From Hemileia vastatrix (lineage: Eukaryota > Basidiomycota > Pucciniomycetes > Pucciniales > Zaghouaniaceae), in the NCBI GenBank assembly GCA_030280995.1, contig JASXTE010000002.1, positions 40,528,183 through 40,592,182 of the forward strand: a DNA stretch of 64,000 nucleotides. The letters run 5' to 3'. The translations under genes were made by a program, and so were the position numbers. Positions 1 to 10,956 of this stretch are shown piece after piece. The notes beneath the pieces were generated by a model. The model was not told the origin of the DNA. It worked only from the letters and a program-made list of their open reading frames with translations, and did no database searches. Each line of letters opens with the position of its first letter. Positions within the stretch are counted from its first letter, which is position 1.

Positions 1-1
1 T

Positions 2-493
2 CGAAGATACAAGAAACAGGCCGACAAACATCGACAATCTGCTCCTTCCTTTAAACCAGGCGACAAAGTATGGCTCAACGCACAAAACATTCGAACAACA
101 CGAACATCCAAGAAACTGGCTGAAAAGCGCTTGGGACCATTCGAAATCTACTCTGAAGTCTCTAAAACTGCATTTCGACTCAAGTTACCTCCTAAATGGC
201 AGGCGATTCACCCTGTTTTCCATGTATCTCTCCTGGAACTGGCTCGAGAAATATACCCAGGCAAGAACCAACCCCCTCCGGAACCGGTCGAAGTAGAAGA
301 TCATCTAGAGTGGGAAGTAAGTCGTATCCTTGATTCAAGAATACGCAAGGGGAAACTTCAATACCTCGTGGAATGGGAAGGCTTCCTCAATGACTCAGAC
401 AAAACATCCCGGGAACCAGCCATCAATGTTTCTAACGCCCCTGAACTCCTAAAATCTTTTCATTCGAAATATCCTTTAAAACCAAAACCTTAA
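2..493 (+). CDS. Integrase C-terminus with GPY/F domain and chromodomain (A1 pol, 5'-partial)
   Basis: The frame is open from base 2 to a TAA. The N-terminal stretch KPGDKVWL followed by GPFEI is the GPY/F region of Ty3/gypsy integrases. The C-terminal about 60 residues (VEVEDHLEWEVSRILDSR, then QYLVEWEGF) fit a chromodomain, which in chromoviruses steers integration to particular chromatin. The cage-like positions are Y/L near LQYLVEW and the first W of EWEV. One change is visible against A3: TSWEPA is TSREPA here, so an aromatic-cage tryptophan is replaced by arginine. The upstream catalytic part lies left of the window. Confidence 0.93.
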   Translation, partial: RRYKKQADKHRQSAPSFKPGDKVWLNAQNIRTTRTSKKLAEKRLGPFEIYSEVSKTAFRLKLPPKWQAIHPVFHVSLLELAREIYPGKNQPPPEPVEVEDHLEWEVSRILDSRIRKGKLQYLVEWEGFLNDSDKTSREPAINVSNAPELLKSFHSKYPLKPKP

Positions 494-1489
494 AATTTCT
501 TTATTTAAAATTTTCTTTTATTTTCTTTCTTTAAAATCTAAAACATCTCTTAAATTTCTTAGCCTTGTTTTCTTTTTCCTCTCTTCTTTTTCTTTCTTCT
601 CCTTCTATAAAATTTCCTCCAAAACCAACTAAAATTAAAATCAAAATTAAAATTAAATACAATAAAATAAAATAAAATAAAATTAAAATTAAAATTAAAT
701 AAAATAAAATAAAATAAAATAAAATAAAATAAAATAAAATAAAATAAAATTAAATAAAATAAAATAAAATAAAATAAAATAAAATAGAATAAACATAAAT
801 AATAAAATAAAATAAAAAACTCATAAATCTCTCTAAATATTTTCCTTCTTTTCTTTTTCAATTCTTTAAATACATTCTTTTCTTAAATTTAAAATTCTCT
901 TCAAAAAATTCCTCTTCCAAAAAATTTCTTCTCTCTTTTAAAAACTTTCTTTCCTTCGAATCATCAAATCTTGTACAACACGACCATTTCCTCGAACTTA
1001 ACTTCAACCTCTAAATCTCCCTATAATAATTCTTCGAAACAAGTAAATCTTCTTTTCAATTCTCTTAAATTCTAAATTCTGTTTTTTTTCTTTTCTTTCT
1101 TCTTCCTCTCTTTTCAACTAAAAAAAAAAAAAATTTTTTTAAAAAAATCCTCAATTTTTCAAACTCATCTCAATCACAAAACCGTTTCTTTTTCTCTCTC
1201 TTTTCTTACATATAAATTTTCCTTTTTAAAACACTAAAACTTCCTTCAATTAAAACAACCTTTTTTCTTTCTTTAAAATTCTTCTTTCAAATTCTAAATT
1301 TTTTTATTTAAAACTTCTTTTTTCTTTTTTTCTCTTCTTTTTCTCTCTCTCTCAAATCTTATAAAATTAACTACATTCACCTACAATAAAAAAAATAAAA
1401 TAATAATAATAATAATAAAATAAAATAAAAATAAAATAAAACTAAAATACAATTTTTTTTTCTCTACTTCTTTACATCTCCTTTTCATT
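494..1489. repeat. AT-rich, strand-biased tail with (AAAAT)n microsatellite
   Basis: This 1 kb lies between pol and the antisense gene. It is strongly pyrimidine/A biased on this strand and carries a pentanucleotide AAAAT array at about 655-790 plus A/T homopolymers. The same position in A2 and A3 has equivalent AT-rich sequence, so it is a family feature and not a local accident. It separates the convergent 3' ends of pol and the antisense gene and could supply polyadenylation signals for both. I see no credible coding sequence. Confidence 0.8.
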
Positions 1490-2445
1490 TCAAATCTTTT
1501 CTTTTAACTTCTCTCGAACCAATCTTTTCATTTTCTCCAAAACTACCCTTATTTCCTTCCTGCATTTCTCAAATACCTCCTCCTCTCCTACCGGAACCAC
1601 CTCTCCCATCTCCAAGAGCTCCTCTGCCACGTCGAAGGAAGCAGCGTCAATAATAGCGTCGACCTCCCCACATAGTTCTTCTGCGAACCTTACTCGTTGA
1701 CCTTGACGAGGTTTCTTCGACCACACCTGGTCCAGGGTGTCTTCGGGCTCTTCAACTACTTCCGTGGCTGGAGGGTTTGCCTCAGTTGGTATAACTGGAG
1801 CAGGCTCTGCAATCGGCTCTTCAAGGTTATTCTATGTCTAAAACAAAAAAAATCTCATCAGTAACTTCATCCTTAAAACAAACAAATAAAACTTACCTCG
1901 AAGATGGGGTCAGGCTCTAGAAATAACCTGGGCGTCACTTCGACCTCTACCTCTCTCTCTTCCTCATCGTCCTCGATGACCACCCATCGTTTCTTGGGTG
2001 CCCGCCCTGGAACAGGGACTTCATCTTCATCCTCCTCCACCAATTCGTCGACCTCTTCCTCGACACCTCGCTTCGAACTCGTGGCCTGGGTTACCCAGGT
2101 TGAGATCTCGTTGTTCAACTCCTTATCATTTTCCCCCACCGATTGTTCATCTTTGATCGAGACATCCCAAATGTCTTCGACCACCTCTTTGGTCTTCGGA
2201 ACTACCCAAAACTTAGTTTTGGTAAATCTTTTTTTGATTTCCGCATTCTTCGTCAACACATCGCACGCCACTTGCCGCCAACGGCAAAACTCGCATTTCT
2301 GGCGAGGGCCTCGAGTCGCTGTACTTTCGACACAGAAATATTCCACGCTTTCACAAGCCGTGCAAGTCTGTGAAAACTGTCGTGTGATTATTCCCCCATC
2401 CGCTTTAGGGTGTGGAGGCGTGGGTGTGGGAGTAGGGCAGTTCAT
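1490..2445 (-). pseudogene. Antisense Zn(II)2Cys6 protein of family A, copy A1 (one stop codon in exon 2)
   Basis: Homologous to the antisense genes of A2 and A3. Exon 1 spans 2445-1897 (183 codons) and exon 2 spans 1837-1490, joined by a 59-base intron with GTAAGT donor and TTTTAG acceptor at exactly the position seen in A2 and A3. Residues 28-61 have cysteines spaced C-x2-C-x6-C-x12-C-x2-C-x6-C, the fungal Zn2Cys6 binuclear cluster that binds DNA. A basic APKKRW stretch follows near residue 150, then acidic runs. The second codon of exon 2 is TAG where A2 has TTG, so this copy is probably broken or relies on another acceptor. It reads opposite to pol, starting next to the 3' LTR. Confidence 0.82.
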
Positions 2446-2554
2446 TATAAAATAAGTAATTAAGAGGTGAGGGAAAAAAGTATTAGAAAAGGGAAATTAG
2501 TGTGGGAAGATGGCTCAAGCTCAACGGAGTTCGCATTTTTTATACCCGGGCATC
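2446..2554 (-). promoter_or_regulatory. Promoter/5' UTR of antisense gene (A1), TATA box
   Basis: On the minus strand a TATAAAAAA box (2544-2536) lies about 90 bases before the ATG and ten bases inside the LTR boundary. A3 has TATAAAAA at the same place. The same bases occupy the position where a plus-strand polypurine tract would be expected for reverse transcription. Confidence 0.65.
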
Positions 2555-3327
2555 TGTCACGCGCCACGTGACACTCAAGGCGAAATTAACTCAATAAATC
2601 AATAATATCGAGTCCTAAATCTATACTCGAAGCGCAGAAAGCAATTCTCCATAGCAACTGTGATTTTCCTTTGTGTACTTACTATTTAACTGCGCTAGCC
2701 TAAACTCTAAATCTAAATTAGTCAATCTCCCAATAGGGTACCTTAGTCCTTTTCAATAAGTGACGCGCAGCGCTAGGATCAACGAAATAGTATAGTAGTA
2801 GTTTTTTTCATTAAAGTTTTGTTAATTAATTAAAAAGGGGTAAATTGAGCATGGACGGATATTTAGTGGAGAGGGTCCAAGTGTATGTTAGTAATGGTCA
2901 ATGGAATGGGAATGCTGCAATGGAAGGGAGGTCAATGCGAGGAGGAACAAAGGATAGAAAAGGAGTTGGGTATTTGGTTCGATATTCCTTAGAATTATTA
3001 TAATATCGTATTTACATTAATAGTGGTAAATCCTTAAAAGTTAAATCATTGTTATTGTATCTTTCTTTTACTTTCTCAATATTCATTTCTAAATCCTAAA
3101 TCTTTGATTATTGAGTTTCCAACCCTTCGTGAGATTTTAAGAATTATTATTACCTTGGAACTATTTTATAATTCTTCTCGAAAAAACCTCGAACCTATAG
3201 CTATTACTTCGAGTGACCTTCGAATCATTTCCTCAAATCATTCCTCTGTGCTTCAAAGAAGTTTCTAAAATCCCTCATCTCACTTACAGGAACATCCTCG
3301 ACCTTGTGCGTAGGTCGTCCGGTGACA
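2555..3327 (+). repeat. 3' LTR of A1
   Basis: 773 bases beginning TGTCACGCGCC and ending GTCCGGTGACA, with a 6-base terminal inverted repeat TGTCAC/GTGACA. It is the reverse complement of the LTRs at 11918, 19766, 29865 and 37498. Confidence 0.93.
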
Positions 3328-4457
3328 ATTACAACAAATTGAGCAGCCAAAAGCTCCATGGGAAATAATTAACATGGACATTGTAACAGGTTTGCCAATA
3401 GCAGGGCATAAGAATTATAACTCCTGCTGGGTAATTGTAGATAGATTTATAAATATGTATAAATTTATTCCTACCCACAAAGAGGTTTCTGCAAAGGACT
3501 TAGCTTTTTTATGGTGGACACAAATGTTAAATATAGCAGGATTCCCCAAAGCAATATTTTCTGACAGAGATCCTAAATTTACTTCTGAGTTTTGGACATC
3601 ACTTATGGATGTTTAAGGGTGTCAATTAAAACTATCTACTGCACACCATCCACAGACTGATGGGCTAGAAGAAAGAATGATACAGACTTTAGAAGATATG
3701 ATAAGAAGATAATGTGCTTTTGGTCTTAAATTTAAAGACAATGAAAAATTCACGCATGATTGGGTAACCCTTATCCCAGGTTTAGAGTTTGCATACAATA
3801 GTACAGTACATTCTGTCACTGGAAAAAAAGCCATTTGAGTTATGGTTGGGTTATGTAACTGATACCCCTGCTAAAACTCTTAGTAAATTAGGTAGATTGG
3901 ATATCCATCCAGGTACTAAATCTTTTATTCAGATGCAAGAATTATGCAGAAAACATGCTCAAGAATGTATAAATAAGGTGTTTAAGTATGAGAAGAAAAG
4001 ATGGGATAAAGCCCATAAAGGACAAATTTTCAAAGAGGGTGATGAAGTCCTTATTTCTACACTAAATTTCAATTTAAATGGTAATGTTAAATTGAAGGAT
4101 CCATTCATTGGACCATTTGTAGTTAAAAATATGGTTGGTAAAAATGCTGTTGAGGTTATTCTATATGCACCATATGATAGAAAACATCCAGTATTTCCTA
4201 TTTCTCTTATAAAACGATACCATTCTAATGAGACTTCTCAATTTCCAAGATTATCAGGAAGGCATAAACAGCAACCTGAAGAAATAGTTGAAAAGGCAGA
4301 AATTGAAAAAATACTTTAAAAGAGACACCTTACTAAAGAAAAGGGAGTTGAGTATCTATTAAGATTTAAAAATAAATCGAGTGAATATGACCAGCAGATT
4401 CCAGAAAATGAAATCTCTGATCTTAAAAATCTCTTGAAAAAATTTAAATCAAAATAA
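3328..4457 (+). pseudogene. Integrase of family C (truncated, with stops)
   Basis: The retroviral-type integrase core is readable. The first Asp is in MDIVTGLP, the second in FSDRDPKF, and the Glu in PQTDGLEERM, giving the D,D,E triad. A TAA follows SLMDV, a second stop follows MIRR, and the frame shifts near PFELW. The downstream part runs open from 3789 to 4319 and includes GPFVVKNM of the GPY/F type and DRKHPVFPISLIK, where the chain leads into a chromodomain-like tail after another stop. The related fragment at 57176 shares this C-terminus. The N-terminal zinc-binding part is missing because A1 is inserted upstream. Confidence 0.85.
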
Positions 4458-4571
4458 TACTGTTTATTCAGTATATGTATTATAGAAAATTTTAAAAAAA
4501 ATTCTATTCGCTCCTTACTTTTAATTAAAATGTCTTAACATTTTTTTATAATTTTTTTTTGGGTGAGGGAG
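4458..4571 (+). other. 3' untranslated stretch and polypurine tract of family C
   Basis: AT-rich sequence ending in GGGTGAGGGAG immediately before the LTR TGTCAG. A purine run at this place primes plus-strand synthesis in LTR elements. The second family C-like copy has AGAGTGAGGGAG at the same place. Confidence 0.7.
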
Positions 4572-5747
4572 TGTCAGCCTAGATATCCCTAGAACTGAGT
4601 ATTTCATATACTTAAAATAAGATAACCTTAAGTACATTAAGCTTATATCTTAAAAATAAGGTTAAAACAATAATATATATGATTATATTACATATATATA
4701 TAATTATTACTCTATTATATAAATTATAGTACTTTAAATAGCTTATCCATAGCCTAATAATACTTATTAAGGTGTTAATTGAGTCATAATATACTTATCT
4801 TAAGTGATATGAAGTAATTATTGACATACATAAGCTTATATGTATACATAAATCTCATATTCAGTGAAATATGCAGTATTTTATGTATATTTAGGTATAT
4901 AAGTGGGTTTTAGCCTATTAAAAGCCTATAAACTTTGTTTTTCTGCTTATTTTAGGTCATATGGATGTGTCCAGTGGACTCTCAATGCCTACAGAAGCAT
5001 AAACATCTATTTCAGGCACATACACTCAGTTCGGACAAATTAATCTGCTTCTTTGGATGGATATTCATGGATTTATGGGTTGGGAGGTCATTGCTGGGTT
5101 AATATGGATGCTTGGGGATGTTATTGGGAGCTTGGAAATTTAATTTGTTTCATTTATATGCTTTGGGTTTCATTATATTCTCTTTGGATGAGTTATTTTA
5201 CCTGTTTCTTTATGGTATCCACTTTTATCTGGATTTTCTATTTATGGTATAGGTCTGTGTTATCATTAATTGTGATGGAGGGTCCTTACTGGAGGTCTGG
5301 GTGTTGAATCAGCTTGAAGAGGACGCCATGGGGAGATGATGGGACCTCACAGTGCTGTAATTTCCAAGGATAGCAGTGACATCATCTGGATTGAAGGTCT
5401 GTGCACTCCAGTGGATTTTGGTATAAGTAAGGGAGGATTTTGACGGTTATTAGACATCAATTACTTACTATAATTCAAATAAACATTATAAAAAAATTAT
5501 TATTATTCAGAAATATATTATAAAGCCTTTATAAATTGATATTATCTTTATATAAGCTATAACTATATTATATTCATCAATTTTCCATTACTAACACGCA
5601 TTTAAATCCAAGTATTGTGAGTTTTATTTGAGTATAGCTATTTTATTAGTCTTCCCCTGAGGTTTAATGACAAATTCATTTATTAATAAGTAGTAGGAAA
5701 ATTAATAAATACTATTAAATCATACATAAATACTAGATACACTGACA
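4572..5747 (+). repeat. 3' LTR of family C
   Basis: 1176 bases, beginning TGTCAGCC and ending ACTGACA, so it has TGTCAG/CTGACA inverted ends. It contains a TATATAAG box near 4893, a plausible promoter. An 84-codon open frame inside it (5053-5307) has no recognisable domain, and I do not call it a gene. Sequence homologous to family B resumes immediately after. Confidence 0.78.
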
Positions 5748-5754
5748 ATTATTC

Positions 5755-7030
5755 TGAAGATGACACATCTGCTGATGAGAAAGTGGAGTTGTTAAGGTTA
5801 TATCTGGAAGGTAGTATTCAACCAGATTCTTGTGATGAAAAGGCTTGGCGTAACATTGAGAAGTGAGTTTAAAGTTATTTTATTAAAGATAGAAAGTTAT
5901 GGAGGAATCAATCTTCTTTTCCTCAGTTAGTAGTTTGAACTAGCAAAAGAAAAGGGAGAAATTATTTAGGCGCTACATGAAAATTTAGGTCAAAGAAGTC
6001 AGATGAGACATATTGCAGAGTCAAGGAAAGATTCTGGTGGCCTAATATGAGAGCAGAGGTCAAGGATTGGGTTCAATATTGCCCAGAATGTCCGTGTAGG
6101 AGTTACAGAAAGCGTAAAGAAAAAGGGAAAGCAACAGGTGAAGATACTATTTTTGGCAGAATTAGTTTAGACGCGGTTCATATTAAAGAAGGGCACTTTA
6201 TGTACTTGGTAGTAGCCAGGGAGAATATTTCAGGATGGGTTGAAGCAGAACCACTAGTAAACCTTAAGGTGAGTAATGTAGCTGAATTTTTAATGAAGGA
6301 ATGGGTACATAGATATGGCATAATGAAAATGGTAACTGTGGATGGTGGCACAGAATTTTCAGGTGAATTTCAAGAATTTTTTAATTTAATTGGCTATAAA
6401 ATTTAAGTTGAAACACCATATTATCCAGAGGCAGAAGGAATGATTGATAGAGGGCTCAAGTATTAAAGGATGCTCTGGTTAAGTTATGTGAAAACAATGG
6501 TTCAAAGTGGAAGAACTACTTACCATTAGTTTTGTTTTCAGATAGGATTTCAGTTAAAAGGACAACTGGGCTTTAACCATATGAAATTATGTTTGGTCAA
6601 AGGGCTGTATTACTTATTGATCTAGAAGCTGGATCACTTCTAGGATGAGATAAGGATAAAGTGCTCTTTACTGAAGATTTAATTCTAGAAAGGGTAGCGC
6701 AGCTTGAAATGAAAAGATTAGTTTGTGGAGAAGTCATATGAAAGAATGATGAAAATCCGGGACAAATCAGTTAAATATTGGGATGAGAGTTTAGTGCATA
6801 GATTAAGAAAGCCATTAAACCCAGGAGATTTGGTTTTGGTCTATAATAGAAGCCTAGAAAGCCAACGGGGAAAATTTTTTGCTGACATATGGAATGATCT
6901 GTATAGGATAAGGAAGAAAATAACCAGAGGATCTTATTTACTGGAGGAATTAGATGGTACTGAATGGAAGCGATGTGTAGCAGCCAATCAGATCAAAAGA
7001 TTCTACCCAAGAGGAATATCAGTAACATAA
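5755..7030 (+). pseudogene. Integrase of family B, copy B1 (degraded)
   Basis: Aligns by eye with the B4 integrase. Recognisable parts are the zinc-binding remnant WVQYCPECPCRSYRK, the first catalytic Asp in SLDAVHI, the second in VTVDGGTEF, the Glu region PEAEGMIDRG, and the C-terminal GPY-like domain starting LNPGDLVLVYNRSLES. There are several stops (after RNIEK, after IGYKI, after GLKY) and indels. The longest open pieces are 6047-6406 and 6725-7030. The domain normally ends at RFYPRGI, as in B2 and B4. Family B has no chromodomain after it. Confidence 0.85.
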
Positions 7031-7749
7031 TAATTACCTCTGGAATGAGGGAAAAATAGTAAGATGACCTCCAGGAAAAGGGTAAACTAGCAAGATTCTA
7101 TTACGAGTTTTTTTATGTTACCTTTTGGATGAGGATAAACTAACACAAAGTTGAAAATTTTATATATGCTCTGGAAAGTGAATAAACTATCATTATGATT
7201 TATTGAAACTATGTGAGGCTATGACACAGCTGTGAAAGGTAGGGCATAAGCATTGGTGACAAGACTATGGCTTAATAAGCTGTTGGAATTAGCACTCAAT
7301 ATAGATTTATGAATGGAAGAATTGTTATCATTTGAGGAGATATGAAAAAAAGGGTGAACTGGATAGAGAAAAATCTGTCTGGTTGAATCAGAAAGCTACT
7401 TTACGCTTAGAAGAAGGCTAGTAAATTAGCTGAAGAAGCTTTTCAGATTCAGCGCCAAAATTCAGGCAACCATTTTCATAAACAATCTTGAAATAAAAAG
7501 TTAAACCGCAGGGTTGAAAATTGTTTAAAGATAGTACAGGGATTTCTAGAAATTGATCTCTAGAAAAATTGAATGAGGCAAAAGGCAAGTGTGTCTCAAA
7601 GCGCTACGCACTTTTCTAATGATTTTAGGCTTAATTACCAGTTTATGATTATTACAAATGATAATGAAAATCATAGTTTAAGGAGAACTATGCACAAGTT
7701 TAAAGTAATGGCACTAATCAGAAAAGAAAATGAAGAGGAAAAGTTAAGA
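7031..7749. other. B1 spacer between integrase and antisense gene 1
   Basis: Corresponds to 22922-23576 in B2 and 52518-53125 in B4, where pol and antisense gene 1 converge. The short frames seen here are not conserved between copies. No gene is supported. Confidence 0.6.
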
Positions 7750-8544
7750 CTAATTGGATTCTGCTTTAAAACTACTGAGGAATCCTTTCCACTCTTCTGG
7801 CATAATAAAGTTGTTGGGATCCACAGGAAGACGGTGAATAGAAGTGGAGCTAAATTTGTTCATTAATTTACTGATCATTTCTATATGATTATAGAAAGCA
7901 TTCAATTTTTCATCTGAGAAAGAAGGAGTATTATTAAATGAGGATGACATAGCATCATAGATGAGACAAAGGTGTGAGAAGATTTTCATGGAAAGAATGA
8001 AGGGAAGGGATTGAGGAGCCCATCCTAAGGAAATGGACTCATTAAATCCTTAGGATAGAGTAATATTAGGAATGGTTAATGAGAAAATATGAACAATGAA
8101 CTTACTTGTGAGTAAATTTGAAGGCCTCTCTGAAGAGGAAAGCACTCTTACAGTGTTGGGCACAAATGTAGAGGAAGATTGCATGACATATTCTTGTTCA
8201 AAGGAAGAAGGTGATTCAGCTTTAGTTTGGATGGAGATTTCTCGTTGAGAGTACGCAGGAAGAGAAGTTCTATCAATGAGTAAGGTTTCATTTGAGCTGG
8301 CACTAGTAGCTCTATTTAGTACAGTAGGAGCACTGGATTTATCTCCAGGAGGAAACTGTACAAATTCTTTAGGAGATGAAGGATAAACATAGGAAAAGGT
8401 GCAGGATTTATGATATCTGAAACAAATATCACAGGCAGGTCTGAAGGCAGCATAAATACAAGGCTTAGAGAATGTACAGTTAAAATTATGTTGGCAGAAA
8501 AAATTTCAAGCTTGATCTCTAGGTAAGGTACCATATTGGGTCAT
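7750..8544 (-). pseudogene. Antisense gene 1 (Zn2Cys6) of family B, copy B1, degraded
   Basis: Begins MTQYGTLPRDQA like the B2 gene. The first two cluster cysteines are damaged (a TGA and a small indel where B2 has CLFC), while the second half, RPACDICFRYHKSC, keeps C-x2-C-x6-C. Exon 1 is 8544-8106. A 57-base intron (GTAAGT donor, CTAAG acceptor) leads to exon 2 at 8048-7750, which contains the conserved MKIFSHLCLIYDAMS and HIEMISKLMNK segments shared with B2, B3 and B4. Intron position is the same in all copies. Function is inferred from B2. Confidence 0.78.
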
Positions 8545-9116
8545 GTATAATCAGATTTGAGAAAGTTCTGGGTTTGAATAAAAAATGAGCATGGAATACA
8601 AGGTCTATTTATAAGTGCTATATAGACATAAGTGAGGGTAAGTTCTGAATAGTATCCATGTGGGGATGTTAAACAGCAGAAGAATATAGTGTAACAAGGC
8701 TTACAGGAAAAGAAGGTTAGTGCTAAGCAGCACAAGATCTTGTGAATATCTGAATTTAATTCAAGAATACTAGGTAAAAGAAGCATGACGCTAATCAATT
8801 AAGATATGTGGGAAGATTTTTGTCTCAAGGTTATTTCAGAAGGAGTCAAGAAAGAAGATTTTCTAAGAAATATAATAATTTCTTAAGAATTTATAAGATT
8901 TTCTCACTCTCACAGATTTATTATGGGCAATATGTGGCAAAGTTTTAATATAAGAAAAGAATAATTTATTTCAAAAAATAAATAAATACTAGATACATAT
9001 TTTTATATAGAGAAAAATTGAAGAGAAAATTTCTGAAGGAAAAATGGAAAAATTAGTGCTAGAATTGAATAATAAGAGAAGAGATCAGAACTTACTTTAG
9101 CTTCTATCAAAAAAAA
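8545..9116. other. B1 region between antisense genes 2 and 1
   Basis: Equivalent to 21648-22125 of B2, where gene 2 ends and the promoter of gene 1 lies. It is AT-rich with no supported coding sequence. Confidence 0.5.
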
Positions 9117-9748
9117 TGTACTGCCAGTCAATGTAGATGTTAATAGAATTTGAATTCAAAGTTTTGACTAGGGTGATTCAGTTTTGGATGTCTTGCTTGT
9201 CAAGGGCCGGGGTATCTTTGAGATATGTGTATACTGCGCTGAAAGAAGTATTGACTCAATTGAAAGTGTGGTAGTAAGGCATCGCAACCACTCAATTTAG
9301 AACTTGAAAATCTTGAGGGCAAGGCAGGTGGATTCTAAGAGTGTCTTCCTTGAAAGTTTGACTTGACATTGGTGGAGCCAATAACTAATTGTCGCGGGTG
9401 AAAGGTGTAGGTGTAGCCTCCGGTTCAGGCCCAGTGATAGTGTCTTCTGTGACTGTGTAGAACCAAGTGCCAGGCATTATAGCCCAGAAGGGATCTTCTT
9501 CCAGACCTGGGATAGTAAAGTCAACACAAGAAGCTGAAGGTTATTCAGCATAGGGGGTGAAAGGGACATCCAAATAAAGAAAGTAAGAAAAATATTATTG
9601 TTAGAAGGAAAATTTAAAAGAGGGAATGAAAATGGAGAGCAACTTACAGTGTGAATTTACTCTTCAGAGATGAGTGAATGAAGCATTTCATGAGACGCAG
9701 TGCTTGGCATAGGCAAGCAATGATCTGGTTTAGCTCTCTTAGGAGCAG
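9117..9748 (-). pseudogene. Antisense gene 2 of family B, copy B1, exon 2 remains
   Basis: Reading leftward, pieces such as PYAE, LEEDPFW and, later, a CDALLPH-like segment match exon 2 of the intact B2 gene (PYAEMPPPSS, LEEDPVWD). Several stops are present. Its exon 1 lies at 39490-39680, cut off by the inserted LTR. The protein family is unknown; see the B2 copy. Confidence 0.6.
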
Positions 9749-10956
9749 TGTCGACTGTTCTAAAGTACTGAGCAGTAGACACAATGCGAGATGGGTTGGT
9801 TCTCCTCTTAAATTTCTAAAATAAAGTGCCTGCCACTCTTATTTTTAAAGACAGCGCAATAATGTGTAACACTAATATTTGATTAGAAAATTTAAAAGTT
9901 AAGAGATGAGTTTTAGAGATCAGGAAAAACAAGTATTACTATCTGGATATTTCTATTCTTAACAAGCGCTAATATCCACAGCTACTCCCTCTTGAAGCAC
10001 TCTCTTTGAATATGCCTTATTATAGCAATAAAATAACTCTTGTAATAGTCAATCCTACTAAATCTATATATTCTTTCTATGTTGCACTCTTTTCACTATA
10101 CTATATGAAAATACACACACAGACACACAAATGATAAACGATTTAGAGAAATATCTCCAATTCACTTATTCTATTCTTCTTATATTCTACTTACGAAAAA
10201 GTCTCTCTATCTCTATCAAATAGTCCTCCTTTTATATTTTTCCAGTACTCAAGACACAGTTCCCTGGTGGATCTTCAGCGCTGGCTCTAGCGCCACATTA
10301 GTAAAACAATAACTAATCTATTAGTAAACTACATACACTGCTTGTAGTAACTACAGAGCCTAAAACATATCCTATAATTACTAACACTAGTATTAACTTG
10401 TTTCACTCATACTCCACATATGCGCTTTTGACTACCTTTGTTATGTTTCAGCGCTACTTTCAGGTTTGACATATTCTAATACTGATCCTAGTTGCCTTGA
10501 CTCTTGGGTAGTTTTGTGATTGAGTCCCCACTCTTCTTTCTTTAATACTAAGTTCATAGTTCTGATGATTCACTTAACTAGTTAGCCTCCTTTATTACCT
10601 GTTTCAGTAAGTTTACCCGAATAGCCGCGGTGCAGTATACTATGCACTTGAGTTGTCCTTAAGCCATAACTCCTTCCTTAATGCATAAGACACAATTATT
10701 GGAAAATCCAAATCCATATTATTTAGCGCTTTACAGTCCTAAATCAATAACACACTATTCCCCATTGTGCGGCATATCTTGCTGCAAAATCCGAGCGCAC
10801 CAACCCTTAATCCTTTTCCGCGCTTCCATTTCCTTTGTTCTTTGAAACACACAAATACATATGATATTTTAGCACTACCTACTGCGCTAACTCCCTTTTT
10901 CCTTCCTGGACTATGTGCACTGATTGGTCTAAAATTATGCTACCTGCAAGGCGCGT
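9749..10956 (-). repeat. Family B LTR, probable solo LTR inserted in B1 (main part)
   Basis: Starts TGTCGACTGTTC, a variant of the family B end TGTAGACTGTTC, and runs to CAAGGCGCGT. The last six bases of this LTR (ACCACA) are found at 39484-39489, on the other side of B2. Total length is 1214 bases, matching the B2 LTRs (1213 and 1216). It has the opposite orientation to B1, so it is not B1's own LTR. With no internal region attached it is most simply a solo LTR. The flanks do not give a clean target duplication: GCAG on the left and GTGG on the right, or CAGTG on both sides if the two terminal bases are shared. Confidence 0.72.

Larger units (their letters stand above)
1..3327 (+). mobile_element. 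Ty3/gypsy chromovirus family A, copy A1 (3' part)
   Basis: Only the 3' part of this copy is in the window: integrase C-terminus with chromodomain, an AT-rich tail, an antisense Zn2Cys6 gene, and the 3' LTR. The order is identical to A2 and A3 on the other strand. The right LTR ends in GTGACA and abuts a family C integrase, so A1 was inserted into family C. The five bases after it (ATTAC) should be repeated at the unseen left end. Confidence 0.92.
3328..5747 (+). mobile_element. Ty3/gypsy family C, 3' part (interrupted by A1)
   Basis: Contains integrase core remains, a GPF domain, a polypurine tract (GTGAGGGAG) directly before an LTR, and the 3' LTR. A1 sits in its integrase, so the rest of the element should lie left of A1, outside the window. 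At its right end degraded family B integrase sequence resumes, so C itself was inserted in B1. Confidence 0.85.
5748..9748 (+). mobile_element. Ty3/gypsy family B, copy B1 (left segment)
   Basis: Degraded integrase, then two antisense genes reading on the minus strand. The segment stops inside antisense gene 2 where a family B LTR in the opposite orientation begins. The missing rest of gene 2 and the 3' LTR are found at 39490-40990. B1 is therefore split by about 29.7 kb of later insertions. Its 5' part lies left of the window beyond family C and A1. Confidence 0.82.

Noticed and set aside
559..861. Minus-strand open frame rich in Phe, Ile, Leu, Tyr
   Set aside because: It is simply the translation of the AAAAT microsatellite and its flanks. 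No domain, and no counterpart frame in A2 or A3.
1904..2455. Long plus-strand frame (183 codons)
   Set aside because: Shadow of the antisense Zn2Cys6 exon on the other strand; the minus-strand frame is the one conserved in A2 and A3.
5053..5307. 84-codon hydrophobic open frame
   Set aside because: Lies inside the family C LTR, has no recognisable family, and there is no second copy to test conservation.
9744..9750. Clean 5-base target duplication CAGTG for the solo family B LTR
   Set aside because: The repeat overlaps the terminal bases of the LTR itself, so it may be coincidence. I report the boundary as uncertain.
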